Shown here piece after piece: positions 1 through 5,687 of a stretch of DNA of 9,785 bases. Position 1 is the stretch's first letter; each line of letters opens with the position of its first letter. The DNA is from an uncultured Oxalobacteraceae bacterium (lineage in GTDB: Bacteria > Pseudomonadota > Gammaproteobacteria > Burkholderiales > Burkholderiaceae), in the NCBI GenBank assembly GCA_946479705.1, contig CAMLHI010000056.1, forward strand, positions 1-9,785, written 5' to 3'. Under the pieces are notes generated by a model. It ran no database searches and was not told the DNA's origin. It was given only the letters and a program-made list of their open reading frames with translations. A program made the position numbers and the translations under genes.

Positions 1-196
1 CCAGGATCTGCACCGCCTGGGCGGCGTTGTGGCCGCTGACGATGAATTTTTCGCCACGCCGGAAGATGGTCACGTCCAGCGCCGCGGAGATCTGGCGCAG
101 GTTTTCGTCGAGCGGGCCGCACAGGTGGGCCAGCCGGTTGTTATCGAGCGGCTCGGGGATGAAGTATTCGGGCTGGATGGGCGTCTTGGTTTTCAA
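1..196 (-). CDS. ybeZ: PhoH-family ATPase, N-terminal fragment (cut by window edge)
   Basis: Only the first 65 codons are in the window. They read [16 protein letters not shown] and go on through [12 protein letters not shown] and [11 protein letters not shown], which is the KH-like N-terminal region of PhoH/YbeZ proteins. The P-loop ATPase part lies outside. PhoH/YbeZ is a cytosolic ATPase linked to RNA metabolism and usually sits between miaB and ybeY, the order implied here. The start appears to be a TTG (196-194) that overlaps the miaB TGA stop (195-193), suggesting translational coupling. I see no strong Shine-Dalgarno before it. No ATG lies in frame near this point, so TTG is the best start, but a slightly different one is possible. 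The identification is from recalled family sequence and gene order. Confidence 0.85.
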   Translation of the reverse strand, partial: MKTKTPIQPEYFIPEPLDNNRLAHLCGPLDENLRQISAALDVTIFRRGEKFIVSGHNAAQAVQIL

Positions 197-1548
197 TGGC
201 TCACACGGGAGGTGACGGCGGCGGCCAGCAGCTCGCCGCGCAGGGTGTAGTTGAAGCTTTCGGTGATGCGCACGTCGGCCAGCTGGCCGATCAGGGCGGC
301 ATCGGCGGCGGCGAAGTTGACCACGCGGTTGTTCTCGGTGCGGCCCTGCAGTTCGCCGGGGTCCTTCTTGGACGGGCCTTCGACCAGGATGCGCTGCACG
401 CTGCCGACCATGGCCGCGCTGTGGCGGCGCGTGTTGGCGTCGATCAGGGCCTGCAGGCGCTGCAGGCGCGCCAGCTTGACCTCGTGCGGGGTGTCGTCTT
501 CCAGGCTGGCGGCCGGGGTGCCGGGGCGCTTGCTGAAAATAAAGCTGTAGCTGTTGTCCACGTCGACCGTTTCGGCCAGTTTCATCATGGCCTCGAAGTC
601 GGCTTCGGTCTCGCCGGGGAAGCCGACGATGAAGTCCGAGGAGATCGTGATGTTGGGGCGGACCGCGCGGATGCGCCGCACGATGGACTTGTATTCGAGC
701 GCCGTGTAGCCGCGCTTCATGGCGCCGAGGATCCTGTCGGAGCCGTGCTGCACCGGCAGGTAGAGATGGTCGACCAGCTGCGGGATGCGGGCATAGGCGT
801 CGATCAGGCGCTGGGTGAATTCCTTGGGGTGACTGGTGACGAAGCGGATCCGCTCGATGCCGGGAATGGCCGCCACGTAGTCGAGCAGCAGGGCGAAGTC
901 GGCCACCTCGCCGCCTTCCATCTGGCCGCGGAAGGCGTTCACGTTCTGGCCCAGCAGGCTGATTTCCTTGACGCCCTGGGCGGCCAGCCCGGCCACTTCG
1001 GTGAGCACGTCGTCGAAGCGGCGCGAGACTTCCTCGCCGCGGGTGTAGGGCACCACGCAGTAGCTGCAGTACTTGCTGCAGCCTTCCATGATCGACACAT
1101 AGGCGACCGGGCCGTCGACCTTGGCCGGCGGCAGGTGGTCGAATTTTTCGATTTCGGGGAAGCTGATGTCGACCTGGGCCTGGCCGCTGCTGCGCCGCTC
1201 ACGCACCATGGCCGGCAGGCGGTGCAGGGTTTGCGGGCCGAACACCATGTCGACATAGGGCGCGCGCTTGACGATGGCGGCGCCTTCCTGGGAGGCCACG
1301 CAGCCGCCCACGCCGATCAGCAGGTCGGGGCGGGCCAGCTTGAGTTCGCGCAGGCGGCCCAGGTCGGAAAATACTTTCTCCTGGGCCTTTTCGCGCACCG
1401 AACAGGTATTGAGCAGGATGACGTCCGCGTCCTCGGGCGTGTCGGTACGCACCAGTCCATCGGATGCGCCGAGCACGTCGGCCATCTTGTCGGAATCGTA
1501 TTCGTTCATCTGGCAGCCGAAGGTTTTGATAAAGACTTTTTTCTGCAT
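193..1548 (-). CDS. miaB: tRNA-2-methylthio-N6-isopentenyladenosine synthase MiaB
   Basis: MiaB is a cytosolic radical-SAM methylthiotransferase that converts i6A37 to ms2i6A37 in tRNAs reading UNN codons. The 451-residue length is normal. The N-terminal UPF0004/MTTase domain (about 1-135) carries the three auxiliary-cluster cysteines C12 ([10 protein letters not shown]), C49 ([10 protein letters not shown]) and C83 ([11 protein letters not shown]). The radical-SAM domain (about 145-375) has the CxxxCxxC motif C157, C161, C164 ([17 protein letters not shown]). The C-terminal TRAM domain (about 378-442) includes NRVVNF. All six cysteines are at the numbers known for E. coli MiaB. The ATG start fits the conserved MxKKxxIKTxGCQ beginning, although no good Shine-Dalgarno precedes it. 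It is the first gene of an operon with the phoH-type gene, whose start overlaps its stop. The long plus-strand frame opposite it is a codon-bias shadow. Confidence 0.97.
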   Translation of the reverse strand: MQKKVFIKTFGCQMNEYDSDKMADVLGASDGLVRTDTPEDADVILLNTCSVREKAQEKVFSDLGRLRELKLARPDLLIGVGGCVASQEGAAIVKRAPYVDMVFGPQTLHRLPAMVRERRSSGQAQVDISFPEIEKFDHLPPAKVDGPVAYVSIMEGCSKYCSYCVVPYTRGEEVSRRFDDVLTEVAGLAAQGVKEISLLGQNVNAFRGQMEGGEVADFALLLDYVAAIPGIERIRFVTSHPKEFTQRLIDAYARIPQLVDHLYLPVQHGSDRILGAMKRGYTALEYKSIVRRIRAVRPNITISSDFIVGFPGETEADFEAMMKLAETVDVDNSYSFIFSKRPGTPAASLEDDTPHEVKLARLQRLQALIDANTRRHSAAMVGSVQRILVEGPSKKDPGELQGRTENNRVVNFAAADAALIGQLADVRITESFNYTLRGELLAAAVTSRVSH

Positions 1549-2151
1549 GGAATGATTGCTTGAATACTGTTAAGTGGACCTGGCGGGCCGCCAGTTTACC
1601 GTAAATCCCCAGCCACCGCGCATATTGCCCGTGCGGCCAAATTCGTCCTTGAAATCTTTGTGGAACGGCATTAACTTAAAATTTTCCGCATAGAAGGAGA
1701 TGCAAGCATTCCCAACGGTAATGTTCACATTTCAACTAATCGTGCACCAAGTAATAATTCTTTGGGAATCAAGGAGTTCCGAGGGTTCCCGATTCACAAA
1801 ATTAAACAGAGAAAACTCTTGCGTGCGCCACAAATATTCCCCATGTGTTGAAATGACGATGTGACAAGCTTTCCCAGCGATAGCTTGATTTCGAACAAGG
1901 GCTCGGCCGCCAGCTTCAGTTGTACTAAAGGCGTATGAGTCTAATAATTGGTCGAAAGTCGAGTGCGTCAGGAAGCGGGTAGCGCAGAGCGCATACGGTC
2001 CCGGAGGCGGCGTGCCGAAGCAGTTATCAGGCTTGTTCTGGCAATCATGCTGAAAGGACGTATTTTTCCGGGAACTTCTACAGACGAAACAGAGTCTTTA
2101 ACAAAGTTCGTTAGCGGCATTATTTCAACCACACACGAGACGAGGTACATC
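1549..2151. other. 603-base non-coding region between miaB and the HTH-like gene
   Basis: No convincing gene is present. One frame stays open upstream of the gene at 2152 from 1948, but its product looks random and carries no ribosome binding site. The stretch is more AT-rich than the genes around it. It should contain the miaB promoter (minus strand) and the promoter of the gene at 2152 (plus strand). Visible structure: an inverted repeat CAAGCT (1865-1870) / AGCTTG (1882-1887), and five copies of TTCCC or its complement between 1709 and 1875, two of which form the pair GGGAA (1764-1768) / TTCCC (1786-1790). A small RNA is possible but I cannot show one. Confidence 0.6.
2098..2126 (+). promoter_or_regulatory. 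candidate sigma-70 promoter for the HTH-like gene
   Basis: TTAACA (2098-2103) matches the -35 consensus at five of six bases. It is followed by 17 bases and then TATTTC (2121-2126), a poor -10. The spacing is ideal and the site is 25 bases before the ATG at 2152, but the weak -10 keeps this tentative. Confidence 0.25.
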
Positions 2152-2496
2152 ATGGCACACCATGCTCTGGCATCACAGGAAAGTTATAACCCCAACCACC
2201 TGCTGGACATTTTGCTGGGCAAGATGCAGCTGAAAAACGATGCGGCGCTGTCGCGCATGCTCGAGGTCGCACCGCCTGTCATCAGCAAGATCCGCCACCA
2301 CCGCCTGCCGGTCGGCGCCTCGCTGCTGATCCGCATGCACGAAGTGACCGGCATGAGCATCCGTGACCTGCGCGACTTGATGGGCGACCGGCGCACCAAG
2401 TATCGCTTGTCCGACGCCCAGGGCCGTCCAAAGGCCACGGAAGATAAAAGCGCGGAAGCACCTGCGGCTGGCGGCAACGGCAACTATGCGCACTAA
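2152..2496 (+). CDS. small HTH-like DNA-binding protein, function unknown
   Basis: The 114-residue product has a predicted helical core at about residues 16-80. It includes LKNDAALSRMLEVAPPVISK (27-46) followed by RHHRLPVGASLLIRMHEVTG (48-67). The pattern of a helix, a short turn, a recognition-like helix with ISKIRHHR and then a longer helix is that of Cro/CI (XRE) type helix-turn-helix proteins. The tail from about residue 88 is polar, Ala/Gly-rich and probably disordered. There is no signal peptide or membrane segment, so it is likely cytosolic. I recall similar small proteins in other Burkholderiales, without an assigned role. The start at 2152 is chosen because GAGGT lies at a suitable distance and the product changes from noise to structured sequence there. 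It is monocistronic and converges on the HDOD gene. Regulator status is inference. Confidence 0.75.
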   Translation: MAHHALASQESYNPNHLLDILLGKMQLKNDAALSRMLEVAPPVISKIRHHRLPVGASLLIRMHEVTGMSIRDLRDLMGDRRTKYRLSDAQGRPKATEDKSAEAPAAGGNGNYAH

Positions 2497-2533
2497 GCCC
2501 TCCGGCATGGCGGCTCACGCTGCCGTGCCTGCT

Positions 2534-2578
2534 GCGGGGCGGTAACACCCCGCTTTTGCGCCCCGGTGCGAAAGCGGG
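2534..2578. terminator. overlapping terminator hairpins between convergent genes
   Basis: Two mutually exclusive hairpins lie in the 84-base gap. The first, GCGGGG (2534-2539) / CCCCGC (2548-2553) with an 8-base loop followed by TTTT (2554-2557), is a plausible rho-independent terminator for the plus-strand gene ending at 2496. The second is a longer stem, CCCGCTTT (2549-2556) / AAAGCGGG (2571-2578), extended inward by GCGCC/GGTGC. It could act on transcripts of the minus-strand HDOD gene ending at 2581, but has no U-tract on that side. Confidence 0.65.
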
Positions 2579-2580
2579 CT

Positions 2581-3423
2581 TCAGTTCATCAAGACCATGG
2601 CGATTTCGTCGAAGTGCAGTTCGGTTTCGCGAAACACATGCAGGAAGGCTTCTTCATTGAGTCCCAGCGCAGTCCACGCGGCCGGCGACACCGAGGGCAC
2701 CAGTTCCTCCGGGTCGCGCGCCACGTCCAGTGCGTGCGCGACCGCGTCGGCCACATGCACGATCGAAGCCAGCAAGCCGGCGCCTGCCGCATCCGGTGCA
2801 TGGTGGTAGGCAAGGGCCATTTTCATCGTGTCCGAAAATTTCCAGTGTTCCGCCAAGGCCAGGCCGGCCGCCACATGGTCCAGGCCAAGTACCGCCGTTT
2901 CCGCTTCCAGCACGTAGCTGTCGTTGGCGCGGCGCCAGGCCATGGCTTCGCCATACTGCTCGGGAAAGCTGGTGACCAGCACCAGCCGGCCGATATCGTG
3001 CAGCAGCCCGGCGGTGAAGGCATAGTCCTGGTTGAAGCGCAGGCGCCGTGCCAGCACCTTGGCGCAGGCCGCGGTGGCGATCGAGTGGCGCCAGAACGCC
3101 TTGTGATCGAAATCGGCGCCGTCGCGCTCGACGAAGCAGCCGGTCACGGCCGCCGCCGTGATCAGGTTGCGGGTGGTCTGGAAGCCCAGGAAGGTAATGG
3201 CTTGCTGGATTGTGGTGACCTTGATCTGCAAGCCGTACACCGAGGAATTGGCCAGACGCAGGGTTTTGGCGGTCAGGGCCTGGTCGTGCGACACTTTTTT
3301 CGCCAGCACGGAAATGTCGACATCTTCCTCGTCGATGCTGCTCAGCAGCTCCATCACCACCGCCGGCAGCGAGGGCAAATCCTGCAGGTGCGCGACGACC
3401 GCGTCGATGGTCAGTTCGCTCAC
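2581..3423 (-). CDS. HDOD domain-containing signalling protein
   Basis: The 280-residue protein is almost entirely an HDOD domain, a divergent HD-superfamily fold used as an output or scaffold module in bacterial signalling (motility, c-di-GMP networks, stress). The start LPSLPAVVMELLSSI (16-30) and KVSHDQALTAKTLRLANSS (43-61) are typical HDOD sequence. HD-like residues remain: H113 (FWRHS), H142-D143 (LLHDIGRL), H183 (GLDHVAAG) and H207/H208 (AYHHAP). Some phosphohydrolase activity therefore cannot be excluded, though most HDOD proteins are thought to be non-catalytic. There is no membrane segment or partner domain. The start is GTG at 3423-3421, overlapping the stop of the upstream gene as GTGA, with GGGAG eight bases before it. 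The overlap points to coupled translation and probably a joint function with that protein. Confidence 0.9.
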   Translation of the reverse strand: MSELTIDAVVAHLQDLPSLPAVVMELLSSIDEEDVDISVLAKKVSHDQALTAKTLRLANSSVYGLQIKVTTIQQAITFLGFQTTRNLITAAAVTGCFVERDGADFDHKAFWRHSIATAACAKVLARRLRFNQDYAFTAGLLHDIGRLVLVTSFPEQYGEAMAWRRANDSYVLEAETAVLGLDHVAAGLALAEHWKFSDTMKMALAYHHAPDAAGAGLLASIVHVADAVAHALDVARDPEELVPSVSPAAWTALGLNEEAFLHVFRETELHFDEIAMVLMN

Positions 3424-3752
3424 GATGCGATCTCCCGGCCCAGGCGGAAATCGCTCATGTAGTGGCGCAGCGCGCCGGTGGCCAAGTCGTCGGGATTATC
3501 CGGATTGTGCTTGCGAAACAGCTGGTCGAGGCGCGCGCTGAGCGCGCCCGTGTCCACCGGCGCCGCCGGCGCGGCTTCGCACACCACCGCCACCATGTCG
3601 ATACCGTGCGAGGGCAGGAGCGCGATGATGCGTTCGGTCAGCACGGCACCCTTGGGCAGCAAGACCTGGCCCTGTTTGTCGAGCAATTCATCCGAGAGCA
3701 CCATGCCTGGCTTGGCCGACTCCAGAGCAAGATGTTGATAAGCTGGATTCAT
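3420..3752 (-). CDS. small partner protein of the HDOD gene, similar to N-terminal region of HD-GYP proteins
   Basis: The 110-residue protein has a conserved-looking block SAKPGMVLSDELLDKQGQVL (12-31) followed by LPKGAVLTERIIALLPSHGI (32-51). This resembles the small beta-rich segment that often precedes HD-GYP or HDOD domains ('GMVLAEDV..NGxLLLPKGTxLT'). The C-terminal half is polar and unassigned. No signal peptide is seen. AAGGGGGA lies just before the ATG at 3752, giving a strong ribosome binding site. It is the first gene of a two-gene operon, and its TGA overlaps the GTG of the HDOD gene. I infer that the pair does in two polypeptides what fused proteins do in one. The family resemblance is from memory and no exact family name is claimed. 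Confidence 0.8.
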   Translation of the reverse strand: MNPAYQHLALESAKPGMVLSDELLDKQGQVLLPKGAVLTERIIALLPSHGIDMVAVVCEAAPAAPVDTGALSARLDQLFRKHNPDNPDDLATGALRHYMSDFRLGREIAS

Positions 3753-3785
3753 CCCCGTCCCCCTTCGATTGCCTTGTTGTATAGA

Positions 3786-3832
3786 GGAATCTTACCATCC
3801 CACTCCGGCGATGTCCTGCCCATAGGAATCTT
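3786..3832. repeat. short direct repeat upstream of the HDOD operon
   Basis: GGAATCTT occurs at 3786-3793 and again at 3825-3832, 39 bases apart. Both copies have TAG just upstream and an AC soon after. They sit in the 231-base divergent gap between the HDOD operon (minus) and gstA (plus), so they could be operator half-sites. Eight bases is short and may be chance. Confidence 0.3.
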
Positions 3833-3983
3833 TACTTGCGTTAACACGACAGCGCCAGGCCAGGGACGGCTTTGCGTGCGGCCAAGCGGAGCACCCCACA
3901 TTGGTCTATTCTTGCCATGTTTTTCCAGTCCGGGACGCCATGCCCGCTCGCTCATCGATCCATTTCGCTTGAAGGACACTCTC

Positions 3984-4592
3984 ATGAAACTCTATTTCTC
4001 CCCAGGTGCCTGTTCGCTCTCGCCCCACATTATCCTGATCGAGGCCGGGCTGTCATTTACCCTGGAACAGGTCGATTTGCGGGCGAAGAAGACGGCGAGC
4101 GGGGCGGATTACCGCGCCATCAATGCCAAGGGCTATGTGCCGGCGCTGGCGCTGGACGAGGGAGTATTGCTGACGGAAGGCCCTGCCATCGTGCAATATC
4201 TGGCCGACCTGGCTCCTGAGTGCCAGCTGGCGCCGCCGGCCGGCAGCATCGAACGCTATCAGCTGGCCGCGCTGCTCAACTACATTTCGGTCGAAATCCA
4301 CAAAAACTATTCCCCGCTGTTCCGGCCCGACCTGGCCGACGCCGTCAAGGAGGCGGGGCGGTCCAACCTCGCGCAGCGCTATCCCTATCTGAACGACTTG
4401 CTGGACGGCCATGATTACCTGCTCGGCGACCGCTTCAGCGTGGCCGATGCCTATCTGTTTACCGTGACGAACTGGGCGGAGGCGGTCAAGCTCGACCTCT
4501 CCGCATGGCCGCATCTGCAGGCATTTCAGCAGCGCATCGCGGCCCGTCCTGCAGTGCAGCAAGCCATGCGCGAAGAGGGGCTGCTCAAGTAA
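3984..4592 (+). CDS. gstA: Beta-class glutathione S-transferase
   Basis: This cytosolic enzyme conjugates glutathione to electrophiles or reduces disulfides and peroxides. The 202-residue product closely follows E. coli GstA (201 residues) along its whole length. The thioredoxin-fold N-terminal domain (1-80) has the Beta-class cysteine C10 (SPGACSLSPHI), the cis-proline P53 (GYVPAL) and the glutathione-binding segment LLTEGPAIVQYLAD (62-75). The helical C-terminal domain carries H106 (VEIHKNYSPLFRPD), the second Beta-class active-site residue, and the DRFSVADAYLFTV folding motif. The start is chosen at 3984 because GAAGGA lies seven bases before it and the family begins MKLxxxPGACS; the frame is open far upstream but only as noise. 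It is transcribed alone, divergent from the HDOD operon. Confidence 0.95.
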   Translation: MKLYFSPGACSLSPHIILIEAGLSFTLEQVDLRAKKTASGADYRAINAKGYVPALALDEGVLLTEGPAIVQYLADLAPECQLAPPAGSIERYQLAALLNYISVEIHKNYSPLFRPDLADAVKEAGRSNLAQRYPYLNDLLDGHDYLLGDRFSVADAYLFTVTNWAEAVKLDLSAWPHLQAFQQRIAARPAVQQAMREEGLLK

Positions 4593-4602
4593 GGCGCGGA
4601 CG

Positions 4603-4628
4603 AAAAAAATCCCGCTCGGCGGCGGGAT
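4603..4628 (-). terminator. intrinsic terminator of the PEP-CTERM gene
   Basis: The perfect stem ATCCCGC (4609-4615) / GCGGGAT (4622-4628) has a six-base loop. A run of seven A at 4603-4609 flanks it, which reads as a U-tract on the minus strand. It is thus a canonical rho-independent terminator for the minus-strand gene ending at 4706. It lies 11 bases after gstA and may also affect that transcript, although no T-run follows on the plus strand. Confidence 0.8.
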
Positions 4629-4705
4629 GATCGCAGGCGCCATTCCGTCAACGGACGGCAGCGCTGGGTGAGGCGCCCGAGACGCCAGATGGCGCCAAGG
4701 CGCGT

Positions 4706-4972
4706 CTACTTGAATTTCTCGTTACTGTCGCGGCTGGCGCGGTAGCCGATCAGTACCAAGCCGACCAGCATCATGGCGAGCACTTCCGGCTCAGGCAATT
4801 CCGACAAGCTCAGGCGCTCCGTTTCCACACGGGCAGGCGCAGCCGTCAGGTCGGGCTGGCGTGGCGCGGTGCTGGCGAGCACGGCGTTGTTGGTCAGCAC
4901 TTCAATGGCGCTTGCCGGCAGGGCAATGCCCAGCATCAGCGCAAGCGCCGCGGTCAATGCGAATGTTTTCAC
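4706..4972 (-). CDS. very small PEP-CTERM sorting-domain protein
   Basis: The 88-residue protein begins with a Sec signal peptide: a short basic start, hydrophobic ALTAALALMLGIAL, then PASA with probable cleavage after A22. It ends with a PEP-CTERM-type tail: PEP at 60-62, hydrophobic VLAMMLVGLVLIGY (64-77), then a charged tail. In exopolysaccharide-producing proteobacteria such tails direct processing by exosortase (EpsH-type) and release to the envelope or matrix. The tail RASRDSNEKFK is less arginine-rich than usual, and the mature region is only about 37 residues without cysteines or a recognisable domain. The start is GTG at 4972, preceded by AGAGGAAG at good distance. No exosortase gene is in the window. 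Function unknown; a surface or matrix role is inferred from the tail. Confidence 0.8.
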   Translation of the reverse strand: MKTFALTAALALMLGIALPASAIEVLTNNAVLASTAPRQPDLTAAPARVETERLSLSELPEPEVLAMMLVGLVLIGYRASRDSNEKFK

Positions 4973-4995
4973 GATGGCTTCCTCTTTTCTTCTTG

Positions 4996-5019
4996 GTCAT
5001 GCATGACTGCCGATGCATC
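4996..5019. promoter_or_regulatory. tandem palindromes upstream of the PEP-CTERM gene
   Basis: GTCATGCATGAC (4996-5007) is a perfect 12-base palindrome. GATGCATC (5012-5019) is a perfect 8-base palindrome with the same ATGCAT core, shifted by 14 bases. They lie 24-47 bases upstream of the GTG start, in the likely promoter or 5' leader. They could be a repressor operator pair. Confidence 0.35.
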
Positions 5020-5490
5020 ATATTGCACCGCACCAATCGGACGCGGGCAAGGGCGTGAATCAGTTTTCAATTTAACCATGCACCTTCTTTTTTTTCCAGA
5101 GCGATTCGATTGAATTGTGTGAAATCCGCTTCAAAACTTTGCCCCAAGTATTTGTACCTCGATCAATCGTGCGTTGCGGAAATTTCACGGCCGACCTCAC
5201 GTTAAATAGTGTCGATCTGTCTATGAAAACGATAGGAACTCGCCCCACCGCTTTAAGCATCCTCTAACGAAAGTGGCCTATCATCAACAATTGAGACAAA
5301 GTGTTACATGTGCAAGCTTTTGCCAGCTTTTTAAGCTTCCTGATCAAGCCGACAAGATCGTGTCTTGCCGCTTTGTTCATAGCTGTTGCGCCGCAAAATT
5401 TTTTAACGTGTCTTGCTGTACCTCGGTTTTAAATGGCGGTATAGTCGCCATATCCCTATTGCCTCAAGGCATCAAATTGATGGCAAAAGG

Positions 5491-5562
5491 ACACGTCGGC
5501 CCGACCCGTCCGGCGTGTGCACCACCGCATAGCGACATCGATGCATATCCGGCAGCAGCCGG
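5491..5562 (+). promoter_or_regulatory. structured leader elements upstream of the ftsH-like gene
   Basis: Two hairpins can be drawn. ACACGTCGG (5491-5499) pairs with CCGGCGTGT (5510-5518), nine pairs including one G-U. CCGGC (5549-5553) pairs with GCCGG (5558-5562) around an AGCA loop, followed at once by GAGGAAACC. The segment GGCAAAAGGACA (5482-5493) resembles the GGCAAAAGGACAG string of glycine riboswitches, but I do not see the rest of that aptamer. I could not match the region to a known riboswitch class. Confidence 0.3.
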
Positions 5563-5687
5563 GAGGAAACCAGTCGAAGCCGCTGTCACTGCCGCTCCCC
5601 GATGTTGCGCGGCACATAAGCGCTGATTGACTGTTCCGCCGTATTGATCCGACGCATCGCTGCGCCACCTTTCGTAAAGTTAGATCC

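Larger units (their letters stand above)
4973..5687. other. 715-base gap between PEP-CTERM gene and ftsH-like gene
   Basis: No convincing gene is present; the short frames at 5072-5260 (minus) and 5273-5626 (plus) look random. The left and central part (about 5060-5450) is AT-rich, with AAGCTT repeated around 5314-5338. It should hold the divergent promoters of the PEP-CTERM gene (minus) and the ftsH-like gene (plus). TATAGT (5440-5445) is a candidate plus-strand -10 with only a weak -35 (TGTACC, 5417-5422, 17-base spacer). If real, it would give an RNA leader of about 235 bases before the ATG at 5688. Confidence 0.55.

Noticed and set aside
196..1563. 455-codon open frame on the plus strand opposite miaB
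   Set aside because: Antisense shadow of a confident miaB gene; composition rich in Gly, His and Ala without domain signs.
1948..2151. Extended N-terminus for the HTH-like gene
   Set aside because: Arg-rich random-looking sequence, no ribosome binding site at the far start, and a good site before the ATG at 2152.
3462..3983. Extended N-terminus for gstA
   Set aside because: The extension overlaps the real HDOD partner gene in antisense, and the family begins exactly at the ATG at 3984.
5072..5260. 62-codon minus-strand frame in the AT-rich gap
   Set aside because: AGAGG abuts the ATG with no spacing, and the product has no recognisable feature. Not excluded but unsupported.
5482..5600. Glycine or cobalamin riboswitch upstream of the ftsH-like gene
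   Set aside because: Only the string GGCAAAAGGACA recalls the glycine aptamer. The partner strands and other conserved cores are not visible.
5273..5626. 117-codon plus-strand frame before the ftsH-like gene
   Set aside because: GTG start, no Shine-Dalgarno, many cysteines in a random pattern; better seen as promoter and leader.
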